Origin: Hyphomicrobium_A sp963759735
Lineage (GTDB): Bacteria; Pseudomonadota; Alphaproteobacteria; Rhizobiales; Hyphomicrobiaceae
DNA: 64,000 nucleotides
Direction of reading: 5' to 3'
Assembly (NCBI GenBank): GCA_963759735.1
Contig: CAVXAF010000005.1
Coordinates: 1-64,000 of the forward strand
Position numbers and translations under genes: made by a program. The stretch's first letter is position 1. The number at the start of each line of letters is the position of its first letter. Below, piece after piece: positions 1 through 8,483 of the stretch. Under the pieces are notes generated by a model. That model had not been told where the DNA came from. It made no database searches and saw only the letters and a list, made by a program, of their open reading frames with translations.

Positions 1-63
1 CAGCGCAGTCAACACCTTCTGGCAGTAGGACGAGAACGGGTGCGCATAGAGTTGCAGCGTCAT
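1..63 (-). CDS. glutathione S-transferase, N-terminal fragment
   Basis: Only the first 21 codons lie in the window; the gene runs off the left edge. The minus-strand translation from the ATG at 61-63 begins MTLQLYAHPFSSYCQK, which is the thioredoxin-fold start of a GST (beta-strand, then the 'PFSSYCQKV' loop and helix that bind glutathione in this family). It starts 12 bases after the stop of the DHFR-like gene, with AAAGG upstream as a ribosome site, so the two probably form one transcript. The subfamily cannot be judged from this fragment, and the call rests on the N-terminal pattern alone. Confidence 0.65.
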   Translation of the reverse strand, partial: MTLQLYAHPFSSYCQKVLTAL

Positions 64-75
64 GGCCGGCCTTTG

Positions 76-723
76 CTAGATGATTTTTGCGAGGACAACA
101 TGCGTGACGTTCGGCATCGCCACGTGCTCGGCAACCTTGTAGCCGAGTTTGGGCACGTCGAGCCCGTCGAAAAGGCTCTCGCCCGCGCCCAGCAGAGTCG
201 GCGACACCGCAACGTGCATCTGATCGACGAGGCCCGCCCGCAGGTACTGGCGGACCGTGCTGACCCCGCCGCCGAGCCGAACGTCTTTGCCCTCGGCCGC
301 CGCGAACGCCTGCTGCAACGCCGCCTCGATCCCGTCAGTAACAAAATAAAACGTCGTGCCGCCCTGCATGGCTAGCGGGGCGCGGGCATGGTTGGTGAGC
401 ACGAAGACCGGTGTGTGGTACGGCGGACTGTCGCCCCACCATCCCTTCCATGTCTCGTCCGGCCATTCCCCGCGCACCGGGCCGAACATGTTGCGACCGA
501 GGATCGAGGCGCCGACGTTGTCGAGGCCGCGCTGCATGAAGCCATCGTCGGTGCCGGTCGTACCCCCGTCGCGACCCAGCATCTTGTGGAAGGTTTGCGT
601 ATCGAAGGCCCAGCCGTGCAGCGACATGCCGCCGATGCCGAGCGGGTTGGCGAGGCTCTGGTCCGGGCCCGCCCCGTAGCCGTCGAGGGATATCGAAAAA
701 TTGTGGATGCGAAGCTTCGGCAT
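76..723 (-). CDS. dihydrofolate reductase family protein (RibD C-terminal fold)
   Basis: A 215-residue protein of the DHFR/RibD-C superfamily, probably an NADPH-dependent reductase of unknown substrate. The N-terminus (KLRIHNFSISLDGYGAG) is the typical first strand with the 'SLDGY' signature. The middle has 'ILGRNMFGPVRGEW', equivalent to the GRxT/Y-type cofactor loop, and the C-terminal half has 'RLGGGVSTVRQYLRAGLVD', the conserved GGG-x-x-V dinucleotide-binding segment, followed by 'SPTLLGAGESLF'. It is full length for single-domain members found outside riboflavin operons. No riboflavin or folate gene is adjacent, only the GST fragment downstream, which hints at a stress or detoxification context (inference). 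Confidence 0.85.
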   Translation of the reverse strand: MPKLRIHNFSISLDGYGAGPDQSLANPLGIGGMSLHGWAFDTQTFHKMLGRDGGTTGTDDGFMQRGLDNVGASILGRNMFGPVRGEWPDETWKGWWGDSPPYHTPVFVLTNHARAPLAMQGGTTFYFVTDGIEAALQQAFAAAEGKDVRLGGGVSTVRQYLRAGLVDQMHVAVSPTLLGAGESLFDGLDVPKLGYKVAEHVAMPNVTHVVLAKII

Positions 724-1218
724 GAACGCTCCCGTCAGTTAGCCATTGTGCAATGCTCGCGTTCGTTGCCAAACGGTGAAGAGGCGCACGTCGCACTGTA
801 CGCACGCGCATCTAGCGCGCGCGAGAGACGACGTCGATGGCGTAACGACGCGTGATGCAGAGCCTCGACGTTACTCCGTGTCGATGCTGTGCATCGACGG
901 CGAACAAATTACGCGCTACAACAACCGCTACCGCGAGCACGGGACACGACATGCCACAAGCGGCTGAGCCACCGTTCCTTCGCGCCGGCATCTCTGCCAG
1001 GCGACGCCGTACAGCGTTGCGCGTGAGTGTCTGCCGCCGTCTCGCCGAAACGAATGCCCGCCGTCGCCGCACCTTCTGCCGCGCCGCCGCATACGCCGAA
1101 TGCAGCGAGGCCGGCTCAGCGCAGGTGGAACGCCCGCGTCGCCAGAGGCTTCGCCAGCGCGGCTCGCGCGAGCACTTGCGGCGGCAATATCGCCGCCCTT
1201 GCCGCGTGTTTGTGCCGC
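724..1218. other. gap without recognisable gene
   Basis: About 500 bases between two minus-strand genes. Several short arginine-rich frames exist on both strands, but none resembles a known protein, none has a convincing ribosome site, and their composition is what CGC/GCC-rich non-coding DNA gives. No tRNA, terminator or clear repeat was found. It could hold the promoter of the DHFR-like gene at the 5' side and degraded coding sequence further right. Confidence 0.5.
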
Positions 1219-2112
1219 TCAGCCCCCTGCCTGCGCCAGGAAGTGCAGCAGCCTATCTGATACTTGCGCCGGACGTTCCTCGGCGACGAAATGCCCGCAG
1301 GCCAGCGCTTCGCCTTGGACGTTCTCTGCCCAGGTCGACCACGTCTGCAGCGGTTCGGCCGCGGCGACGCTGAATTCTTCGCCCCACATCACCAGCAGCG
1401 GTGCCGTGATCTTCTTCAGCCCACGGTCTGCCTCGTCATGCGCGCGGTCGACGCTGCAGCCGGCGCGGTAATCCTCGCAGGACGCGTGGATGGCGGCTGG
1501 AGAGGCAAAGCAGGCGACATAGTCGTCCATGCTCGCCGGATCGAAGGTAAAGCCCTCGCCGGCCCAGCTGCGCATCAACGTACGCTGGAAAAACTCCGCG
1601 TTAGTGCCGATCAACGTCTCGGGAAGCGGCGCCGGTTGGGCGAGGAACGCCCAGTGGAACATGCGCATGGCGCTCACGGCCCCCATGCGCGCCCACAAAT
1701 CGCCTGTCGGGATGATGTCGAGCACCGCCGCCGCCGTTACCGCCGCCGGCTGATCGAGCGCCAGTCGGTAGGCGACACGCGCGCCTCGGTCGTGCCCGGC
1801 AACGGCGAAACGATCAAAGCCGAGCGCCCGCATCACCGCCAGTTGGTCGCGCGCCATGACGCGCTTGGAATAAAGCTCGTGCGCCGCATCGCCCGCGGGC
1901 TTGTCCGAGCGTCCATACCCGCGCAGGTCGGGGGCGACGACGGTGTAGTGGCGCGCCAGCACCGGCGCCACCGCCGCCCACATGACGCGCGTCTGCGGAT
2001 AGCCGTGCAGCAACAGCAGCGGCGGGCCCGACCCGCCGACGAGCGTATCGATTGTGACACCGTCACCGGGCAGGCGATGGCGGGCAAAGCCTTCGATCAG
2101 ACCTTCGGACAT
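1219..2112 (-). CDS. alpha/beta hydrolase, haloacetate (fluoroacetate) dehalogenase-like
   Basis: A 297-residue alpha/beta-hydrolase with the full residue pattern of the haloacetate dehalogenase group. These enzymes hydrolyse fluoro- or chloroacetate to glycolate through an aspartyl ester. Visible in order are the oxyanion region 'LLLHGYPQT', the nucleophile elbow 'GHDRGARVAYR' (nucleophile Asp plus two halide/carboxylate-binding Arg), the acidic residue in 'VLDIIPT', the halide-binding pair 'FHWAFLAQP' (His-Trp), the Tyr in 'CEDYRAG', and the catalytic His in 'CGHFVAEERP'. I chose the ATG at 2110-2112 because the longer frame needs a TTG start and adds a non-conserved tail. Epoxide hydrolases share the fold, but the His-Trp pair favours a dehalogenase. 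The natural substrate is unproven. Confidence 0.8.
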   Translation of the reverse strand: MSEGLIEGFARHRLPGDGVTIDTLVGGSGPPLLLLHGYPQTRVMWAAVAPVLARHYTVVAPDLRGYGRSDKPAGDAAHELYSKRVMARDQLAVMRALGFDRFAVAGHDRGARVAYRLALDQPAAVTAAAVLDIIPTGDLWARMGAVSAMRMFHWAFLAQPAPLPETLIGTNAEFFQRTLMRSWAGEGFTFDPASMDDYVACFASPAAIHASCEDYRAGCSVDRAHDEADRGLKKITAPLLVMWGEEFSVAAAEPLQTWSTWAENVQGEALACGHFVAEERPAQVSDRLLHFLAQAGG

Positions 2113-2329
2113 AAGGGGTTTCCAATACCGCGCTGCGGCACCGTAGCCGCGGGGCGCCGAGCTCGGCAATGTGGTCGCGGAGATGTTTCCAGTCGACTAT
2201 GGGCAAGACCGCCGCGCTCGCCGCTCGCACAGCCCTGGCCCGGGCCCGGGATTAAGCGTGCTGCGCGTATCCCCATTCGCCCGGCACCCCCGGCTATCCC
2301 CGCCGCCCGCGGCTCCATATAATGGCCCC

Positions 2330-2536
2330 ATGGACGAACCCCTTATTGATCGTGCAGCCATGGGACGCCTCGCCAAGGCGCTCGCCTTCATCTGCAGCCC
2401 TGACCATCCAACGACGGTTGCCCTCAAGGCGGCCGCCGACAGCGGCACGGAGAAGGACATCAAGGCGGCGCGCGCTGCTTTCCTCAAACTGAAGCCGTCG
2501 GACCGCCGCTCCGCCCTCGCCATGCTGCGCGATTGA
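2330..2536 (+). CDS. small conserved hypothetical protein
   Basis: A 68-residue soluble, helical protein (MDEPLIDRAAMGRLAKALAF...). I do not recognise a named domain. It starts at the ATG at 2330 and ends in a TGA that overlaps the ATG of the next gene (TGATG at 2534-2538), so translation of the two is probably coupled. A TATAAT hexamer lies at 2318-2323, only seven bases before the ATG. If used as a -10 element it would give a nearly leaderless mRNA, but no good -35 is present. The coupling to a cysteine-cluster protein is the only functional clue. Confidence 0.6.
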   Translation: MDEPLIDRAAMGRLAKALAFICSPDHPTTVALKAAADSGTEKDIKAARAAFLKLKPSDRRSALAMLRD

Positions 2537-2853
2537 TGGCTTCGGCTCAGCCTGTTGGCTCATCGCCCTGCAACAGCTGCGGGGCCTGCTGCGCCTATTC
2601 GGCCGACTGGCCGCGCTTCACGCTGGAGAACGATGCGGCGATCGCGCGGCTGCCGGCCAAGCTGGTCGCCGCCAACGAGACCGGCATGCGCTGTGTCGGC
2701 ACGCGCTGCTCGGCGCTAATCGGCGAGGTCGGCGTCGGTACATCGTGCAGCGTCTATGAACTCCGCCCCGAGGTGTGCCGCGCCTGCGAACCGGGCGATG
2801 AAGCCTGCGCCATCGCACGCGCCCGCTACGGCCTGCCGCTCATCGCCGCCTGA
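2536..2853 (+). CDS. YkgJ-family cysteine cluster protein
   Basis: A 105-residue protein of the YkgJ/UPF0153 family, thought to bind zinc or an Fe-S cluster through clustered cysteines. The N-terminal 'PCNSCGACC' is the family hallmark. Further cysteines in 'GMRCVGTRCSAL', 'TSCSVYELRPEVCRACEPGDEAC' complete the usual set, including the 'YxxRPxxC' motif. The start ATG overlaps the stop of the preceding gene; a TTG one codon earlier is less likely. The biochemical role of the family is not firmly known. Confidence 0.85.
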   Translation: MASAQPVGSSPCNSCGACCAYSADWPRFTLENDAAIARLPAKLVAANETGMRCVGTRCSALIGEVGVGTSCSVYELRPEVCRACEPGDEACAIARARYGLPLIAA

Positions 2854-2971
2854 AGTCGCCGACGCCATCTTCTAAGCGATGTCGTGCCCAACGCGACGCC
2901 GGCGCCGTGGTGCAAGCGCGTCCCGCATGCTATGGCGGCTCAGCCCAACCTGCGCGCGAACGGATCCTGCC

Positions 2972-4369
2972 ATGGCCGCCAAGAAGACCCGCACCGAGAC
3001 CGACACCTTCGGCCCCATCGAGGTCGCCGCCGACAGGTATTGGGGCGCGCAGGCGCAACGCTCGCTCGGCAACTTCAAGATTGGCTGGGAGAAGCAGCCG
3101 CTCCCTGTCGTGCGCGCCTTGGGAATCATTAAGCGTGCCGCGGCCGAGACCAACATGGCACTCGGCCGCCTCGACAAAAAGGTTGGCGATACGATCATCA
3201 AGGCCGCGCAGGAGGTGGCCGAGGGCAAACTCGACGAGCACTTTCCCCTCGCCGTCTGGCAGACCGGCTCGGGAACGCAGTCGAACATGAATGCCAACGA
3301 GGTGATCTCCAACCGCGCCATCGAGATGCTGGGCGGTGAGCAGGGCTCCAAGAAGCCCGTTCACCCCAACGACCACGTCAACATGAGCCAGTCATCTAAC
3401 GACACCTACCCGACCGCCATGCACATCGCCTGCGCCGAGGAGATCGTCCACCGGCTGCTCCCGGCATTGCAGAAGCTACGCAATGCGCTGAACGACAAGG
3501 CGCAGGCCTGGAAAGACATCGTCAAGATCGGCCGCACGCATACGCAGGATGCAACGCCGCTGACGCTCGGCCAGGAGTTCGGCGGCTATACCCAGCAGGT
3601 CGAAAACGGCATCAAGCGCATCGAGCAGACGCTGCCTTCGCTGATGGAATTGGCCCAGGGCGGCACTGCCGTCGGCACCGGCCTAAATGCGCCCAAAGGC
3701 TTTGCCGAGAAAATCGCCGAGCGCATCGCCGCTATCACGCAGCTCCCCTTCACCAGCGCGCCCAACAAGTTTGAGGCTCTGGCGGCCCACGACGCCATGG
3801 TCATGACCCACGGCGCCATCAACACGCTGGCGGCAGCCCTCTTCAAGATCGCCAACGACATTCGCCTGCTGGGCTCGGGCCCGCGCTCCGGCCTCGGCGA
3901 GTTGTCGCTCCCTGAGAACGAGCCGGGCTCATCGATCATGCCGGGCAAGGTGAACCCCACCCAGTGCGAAGCCTTGACGCAGGTGTGCGTGCAGATCTTC
4001 GGCAACAACGCCGCCATCACGTTTGCCGGCAGCCAGGGCCACTTCGAGCTGAACGTCTACAATCCGGTCATGGCCTACAATTTCCTGCAGTCGGTGCGCC
4101 TGATGGCCGATGCCGCCGTGTCGTTCACCGACAACTGCGTGGTCGGCATCGAGCCGCGCGAGGACAACATCAAGGCAGGGGTCGAGCGTTCGCTGATGCT
4201 GGTCACGGCGTTGGCGCCGAAGATCGGCTATGACGCGGCAGCCAAGATCGCCAAGACGGCGCACAAGAACGGGACCACGCTGCGTGAGGAAGCCGTGGGC
4301 GGCGGCTACGTTACCGACGCCGAGTTCGACGAGATCGTCGACCCGCGCAAAATGCTGGCTCCCGACTGA
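2972..4369 (+). CDS. fumC: fumarate hydratase class II
   Basis: A 465-residue class II fumarase, converting fumarate and L-malate in the TCA cycle in the cytoplasm. The superfamily signature 'GSSIMPGKVNPTQCE' is intact, as are 'GSGTQSNMNANEV', 'HPNDHVNMSQSSND' (substrate-site segments) and 'GRTHTQDATPLTLGQEF' with the catalytic His. Length matches the family. I chose the ATG at 2972 because the upstream extension is arginine-rich and unlike fumarase. It is monocistronic here; an inverted repeat about 65 bases after the stop may end transcription. Confidence 0.97.
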   Translation: MAAKKTRTETDTFGPIEVAADRYWGAQAQRSLGNFKIGWEKQPLPVVRALGIIKRAAAETNMALGRLDKKVGDTIIKAAQEVAEGKLDEHFPLAVWQTGSGTQSNMNANEVISNRAIEMLGGEQGSKKPVHPNDHVNMSQSSNDTYPTAMHIACAEEIVHRLLPALQKLRNALNDKAQAWKDIVKIGRTHTQDATPLTLGQEFGGYTQQVENGIKRIEQTLPSLMELAQGGTAVGTGLNAPKGFAEKIAERIAAITQLPFTSAPNKFEALAAHDAMVMTHGAINTLAAALFKIANDIRLLGSGPRSGLGELSLPENEPGSSIMPGKVNPTQCEALTQVCVQIFGNNAAITFAGSQGHFELNVYNPVMAYNFLQSVRLMADAAVSFTDNCVVGIEPREDNIKAGVERSLMLVTALAPKIGYDAAAKIAKTAHKNGTTLREEAVGGGYVTDAEFDEIVDPRKMLAPD

Positions 4370-4434
4370 CGCGCGGTCGCGACGACGCAGCGCAGGGCAG
4401 ATCATCGACCCCCAGCCGCCATCAGATATGATGA

Positions 4435-4490
4435 ATGGCGAGGCGCGCTTTACCAATAAAGTGCTTCGCCATTGGATTGGTTGATTTTTA
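4435..4490 (+). terminator. inverted repeat after fumC, possible terminator
   Basis: AATGGCGA (4435-4442) pairs with TCGCCATT (4467-4474), and the inner GCGCTTT/AAAGTGC arms pair with one G-U, leaving a small bulge. The loop is about five bases (ACCAAT). The T-run (ATTTTT, 4485-4490) begins about ten bases after the stem, which is further than in an ideal intrinsic terminator. It sits between fumC and the next plus-strand gene, so it may terminate fumC or act in the leader of the UXS gene. Confidence 0.45.
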
Positions 4491-4559
4491 GCTTAGCACG
4501 GCATTGCGACAGCTTCGCCCTTCGGGGCCGAATTTTCGCCCCCGCGGCGCAAGCGTTTT

Positions 4560-5615
<1,056 letters not shown>

Positions 5616-5687
5616 TCCTCAGCCATCCTTGAGGTGCGAGATTGGGGATTTCTCCCTGGTCACCCGTTCGCCAGATCGGAGTGCACG

Positions 5688-7041
5688 TCAGACGGCGCGC
5701 AGCGCCGGTCGCGACGGCGCCAGGTCGATGTCATCGGGTTTGCGGCCGACGGCCGAGTAACGCAGCCCAGCTGCATGCGCCAAATCTGGCGAGAACACGT
5801 TGCGCAGGTCGACGAGGACATCGCCGCGCATCTTCGCCTTGGCCGCCTTGAGGTCGAGGGCGCGGAACTCGTTCCACTCGGTGACGGTGACGAGCACGTC
5901 GGCCCCGGTCGCCGCCTCCAACGCGCTATCGCACCACGTGACCCCCGGGTAGCAGCGGATCGGCTTGCCGCCGGCCCTGCGGATCGACGACGCGCACGGA
6001 AGCGCCGCGCTCCTGCAGCATCGGGACGATGACGAGGCTCGGGGCATCGCGCATGTCGTCGGTGTTGGGCTTGAAGGTCACGCCGAGAATGGCCACCGTC
6101 TTGCCGCGCACCGTACCGCCGGCTGCCGCCTCGATGCGATGCGCCATGGCGATCTTGCGCTCATCGTTGACGCGCTGCACCTGCTCGACGATCGACACCG
6201 GTGACTTATTCTCGCGCGCGGTGCGGATTAGCGCCGACACGTCCTTGGGGAAGCATGAGCCGCCGTAGCCGGGGCCTGGATGCAAAAACTTGGCGCCAAT
6301 GCGTCCGTCCTTGCCGATGGCCGAGGCGACCTCCTGCACGTTGGCGCCCACCTGCTCGCACAGGTCGGCGATCTCGTTGATGAAGCTGATCTTCACGGCC
6401 AGGAAGGCATTGGCCGCATATTTGGCCAGCTCCGCCGACTCGCGGCCGACAAACATCACGGGCGCGTTGCGCAGCGCGAGCGGCTGATAGAGGCGCGCTA
6501 GCACTTCGCGGGCACGCTCATCGTCGGTGCCGACCAGCACGCGGTCGGGATGCATGAAGTCGCCGATGGCGGAGCCTTCGCGCAGGAACTCGGGATTGGA
6601 GCAGATGGCGAAATCGCCGTCCGGACGCGCGGCGCGCAGGCGGCGCTCGATCTCGCGGCTGGTACCGACGGGAACCGTCGACTTGGTGACGATGACGGTG
6701 AAGCCCTTGAGGTGCGGCGCCAGCTCTTCGACGGCGGCGTAGACGTACGACAGGTCGGCATAACCGTCGCCGCGGCGCATCGGCGTGCCGACGGCCAGCA
6801 GGATGACGTCGGCGTTCTTGGCCGCCGGGCCGATATCGTCGGTGAACAGAAGCCGGCCGGCCTGCATGTTCCGCTGCAACAGATCATCGAGACCAGGCTC
6901 GTAGATCGGCGACTTGCCGTCCTTCAATTCGGCGAGCCGGCGTGGATCATTGTCGACGCAGGTGACGGTCCAGCCGAACTCGGAAAAGCAGGCGGCCGAA
7001 ACGAGACCGACATAGCCGGCGCCGATCATGCAAATGTTCAT
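5688..7041 (-). CDS. ugd: UDP-glucose 6-dehydrogenase (frameshifted)
   Basis: Oxidises UDP-glucose to UDP-glucuronate with two NAD. The N-terminal NAD fold 'MNICMIGAGYVGLVSAACFSE', the middle 'AANAFLAVKISFINEIADL', and the catalytic 'PGPGYGGSCFPKD' (active-site Cys) are intact. The main frame ends early at about 5926. The true C-terminus (PGVTWCDSALEAA... TEWNEFRALDL... VLVDLRNVF) continues in another frame to the TGA at 5688. The switch falls at a run of five C (5942-5946), so one base too many in that homopolymer is the simplest explanation. It lies 25 bases downstream of the NusG-like gene and is probably cotranscribed with it. Confidence 0.92.
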
Positions 7042-7065
7042 TGTGCGATCACGCGGTTGGACCCG

Positions 7066-7593
7066 TTAAGTCGGCGCAACCTGCGTCTCCTCTACCATCA
7101 CCTTCACCGGACGATTGAGAAGGTCCATCAGAACCGTCAATCGGTCTCGCTCGTGCATCGAAATGATCGTCGCCGCCAAGCCGTCGAAGGCACCGCCGGA
7201 AAGCTTGACCTGCTGGCCAACTTGATAAGGATTTTCTGGGCGACAAATTGCTCCGTCGACCTCGCGCGCCTTGAGACTTTGCACGAATGCATCGTCGAGC
7301 AGGCTGAGTTCCTCGCCGCAGCGAACGATGTTCCTGACCCCGATAGTGGAACTCAACGGGCGTACCATCTGCATCGCCGACAGCATCTTTACGAAGACGT
7401 ACCCGGGAAACATCGGGCGCAGTACGTCGGACACGCGACGGGCATGTGACAAGCGACGGCGGATCAGTGGGCAGTAGGCGACGTAGTCCTGACGCTCGAG
7501 ATGCTGGAGCGCAATTTGCTCGCGATGCGGATGAGTGTTGATGACGACCCATCCCCTCGCCTCGCCCAGGAACTGCGTGTATTCGGTGCGCAC
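7066..7593 (-). CDS. NusG-family specialised transcription antiterminator (RfaH/UpxY-like)
   Basis: A 175-residue NusG paralogue. The NGN domain begins 'GWVVINTHPHREQIALQHLERQDY', continues with 'CPLIRRRLSHARRVSDVLRPMFPGYVFVKM' (the canonical 'PLFPGYVFV' segment), and a KOW-type domain follows in 'YQVGQQVKLSGGAFDGLAATI'. The housekeeping nusG normally sits beside secE and rplK, so this is likely a specialised factor that keeps RNA polymerase elongating through a long polysaccharide operon (inference from family and from neighbouring ugd). It starts at GTG 7591-7593 behind a GGGGGAAGG site. I did not find an ops/JUMPstart element in the window. Confidence 0.88.
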   Translation of the reverse strand: MRTEYTQFLGEARGWVVINTHPHREQIALQHLERQDYVAYCPLIRRRLSHARRVSDVLRPMFPGYVFVKMLSAMQMVRPLSSTIGVRNIVRCGEELSLLDDAFVQSLKAREVDGAICRPENPYQVGQQVKLSGGAFDGLAATIISMHERDRLTVLMDLLNRPVKVMVEETQVAPT

Positions 7594-8003
7594 CCTTCCC
7601 CCGGAACCTGAAGCGAAACCGCAAAGCTGCTTTTATGCAGCCAATATCAAATGCCTGCCGCTGCCTTACAGGCCATCGCTGGCGACCGGCAACGTTAAGG
7701 TTGTTCGGACTCTACGACCAATCCAGGGCAAAGCAACCAGCTACAAGTGCTTGGGGTTAAATCCACATTCGGGGAATTCCATAGTCGCCGCTCAACGCGC
7801 CCGGCTAATGCGGCGAGACGCCGCGCACAACGCCGTTGAGCAACACGTATTTGAGCCGTCGGTCTGCCGATCCCCGGCGGCTGCAGAGGCCGCCGCGCCG
7901 CCTTGGCCGGAGCTATCCAGGGCGCGAAATTGGCGGTAAAGCGATTACAGCGGCATCGCCGCGGCCATCGCACCGGCTCACCGGCAGCAAGCGGGTCCTC
8001 GAG
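7594..8003. other. intergenic region, divergent promoters expected
   Basis: About 410 bases between the divergent NusG-like and DUF4169 genes. It must carry both promoters. A small hairpin (GCTGC-TTTTAT-GCAGC, 7626-7641) lies in the NusG-like leader. I see no JUMPstart/ops sequence, no riboswitch and no credible extra gene. Confidence 0.4.
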
Positions 8004-8204
8004 ATGAGCGCCGACATCATCAACCTACGCCGCGCCCGCAAGGCCAAGGAGCGCCGCGAAGCCGAAGCCACCGCCTCCGAAAACCGTGCCAACTTCGGCC
8101 GCGCCAAGGCCGAGCGCCAGGCTAGCAGGGCCGAGAAGGACTTGGCCGCACGGCGCCTTGATGCAAATCGCCGCGAACCCAGCGGCGATGAGCCCCCCAA
8201 GTAA
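8004..8204 (+). CDS. DUF4169 family protein
   Basis: A 66-residue highly charged helical protein starting MSADIINLRRARKAKERREA, which is the recognisable start of the DUF4169 family found in Hyphomicrobiales. The rest is Lys/Arg/Ala/Glu-rich and probably forms a single long helix. Function unknown. Its stop overlaps the next start (TAATG, 8202-8206), the usual coupling to a ribbon-helix-helix gene. Confidence 0.8.
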   Translation: MSADIINLRRARKAKERREAEATASENRANFGRAKAERQASRAEKDLAARRLDANRREPSGDEPPK

Positions 8205-8470
8205 TGGACGCCGACGATACACGCGTGAAAATGCAGGCCATGAGCCGCCCACTGAAGCGCTCATTCGCCATCAAGGGCCACCGCACTTCCATATCGATGG
8301 AGGCGCCGTTCTGGGAGGCGTTGCAGCAGGCAGCAGCGCTCGAGAACAGCACGTTGGCGGGATTGGTCGCCGTCATCGACGAGGCGCGCGGCCAAGCCGG
8401 ACTATCGAGTGCCGTGCGAGTTTGGGTGCTCGATTATTTCCGCAAGCGCGCGCTGCCGACGCCTCACTGA
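8204..8470 (+). CDS. ribbon-helix-helix domain protein
   Basis: An 88-residue protein with a ribbon-helix-helix-type fold: 'RPLKRSFAIKGHRTSISMEAPFW' forms the beta-ribbon and first helix, and 'LAGLVAVIDEARGQAGLSSAVRVWVLDYF' the second part. Members are small presumed DNA-binding proteins without known targets. It overlaps the DUF4169 gene by one base. An internal ATG at 8240 (MSRPLKRS) is an equally good start, since the first 12 residues are not needed for the domain. Confidence 0.8.
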   Translation: MDADDTRVKMQAMSRPLKRSFAIKGHRTSISMEAPFWEALQQAAALENSTLAGLVAVIDEARGQAGLSSAVRVWVLDYFRKRALPTPH

Positions 8471-8483
8471 GACCCAGCACTGA

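Noticed and set aside
724..1218. Arginine-rich frames that might encode small nucleic-acid-binding proteins
   Set aside because: Similar arginine-rich frames exist on both strands, as expected for GCC/CGC-rich DNA; no start signal or family match.
7594..8003. JUMPstart/ops element for the NusG-like factor
   Set aside because: No GGCGGTAG-type core was found on either strand; only a five-base hairpin is present.
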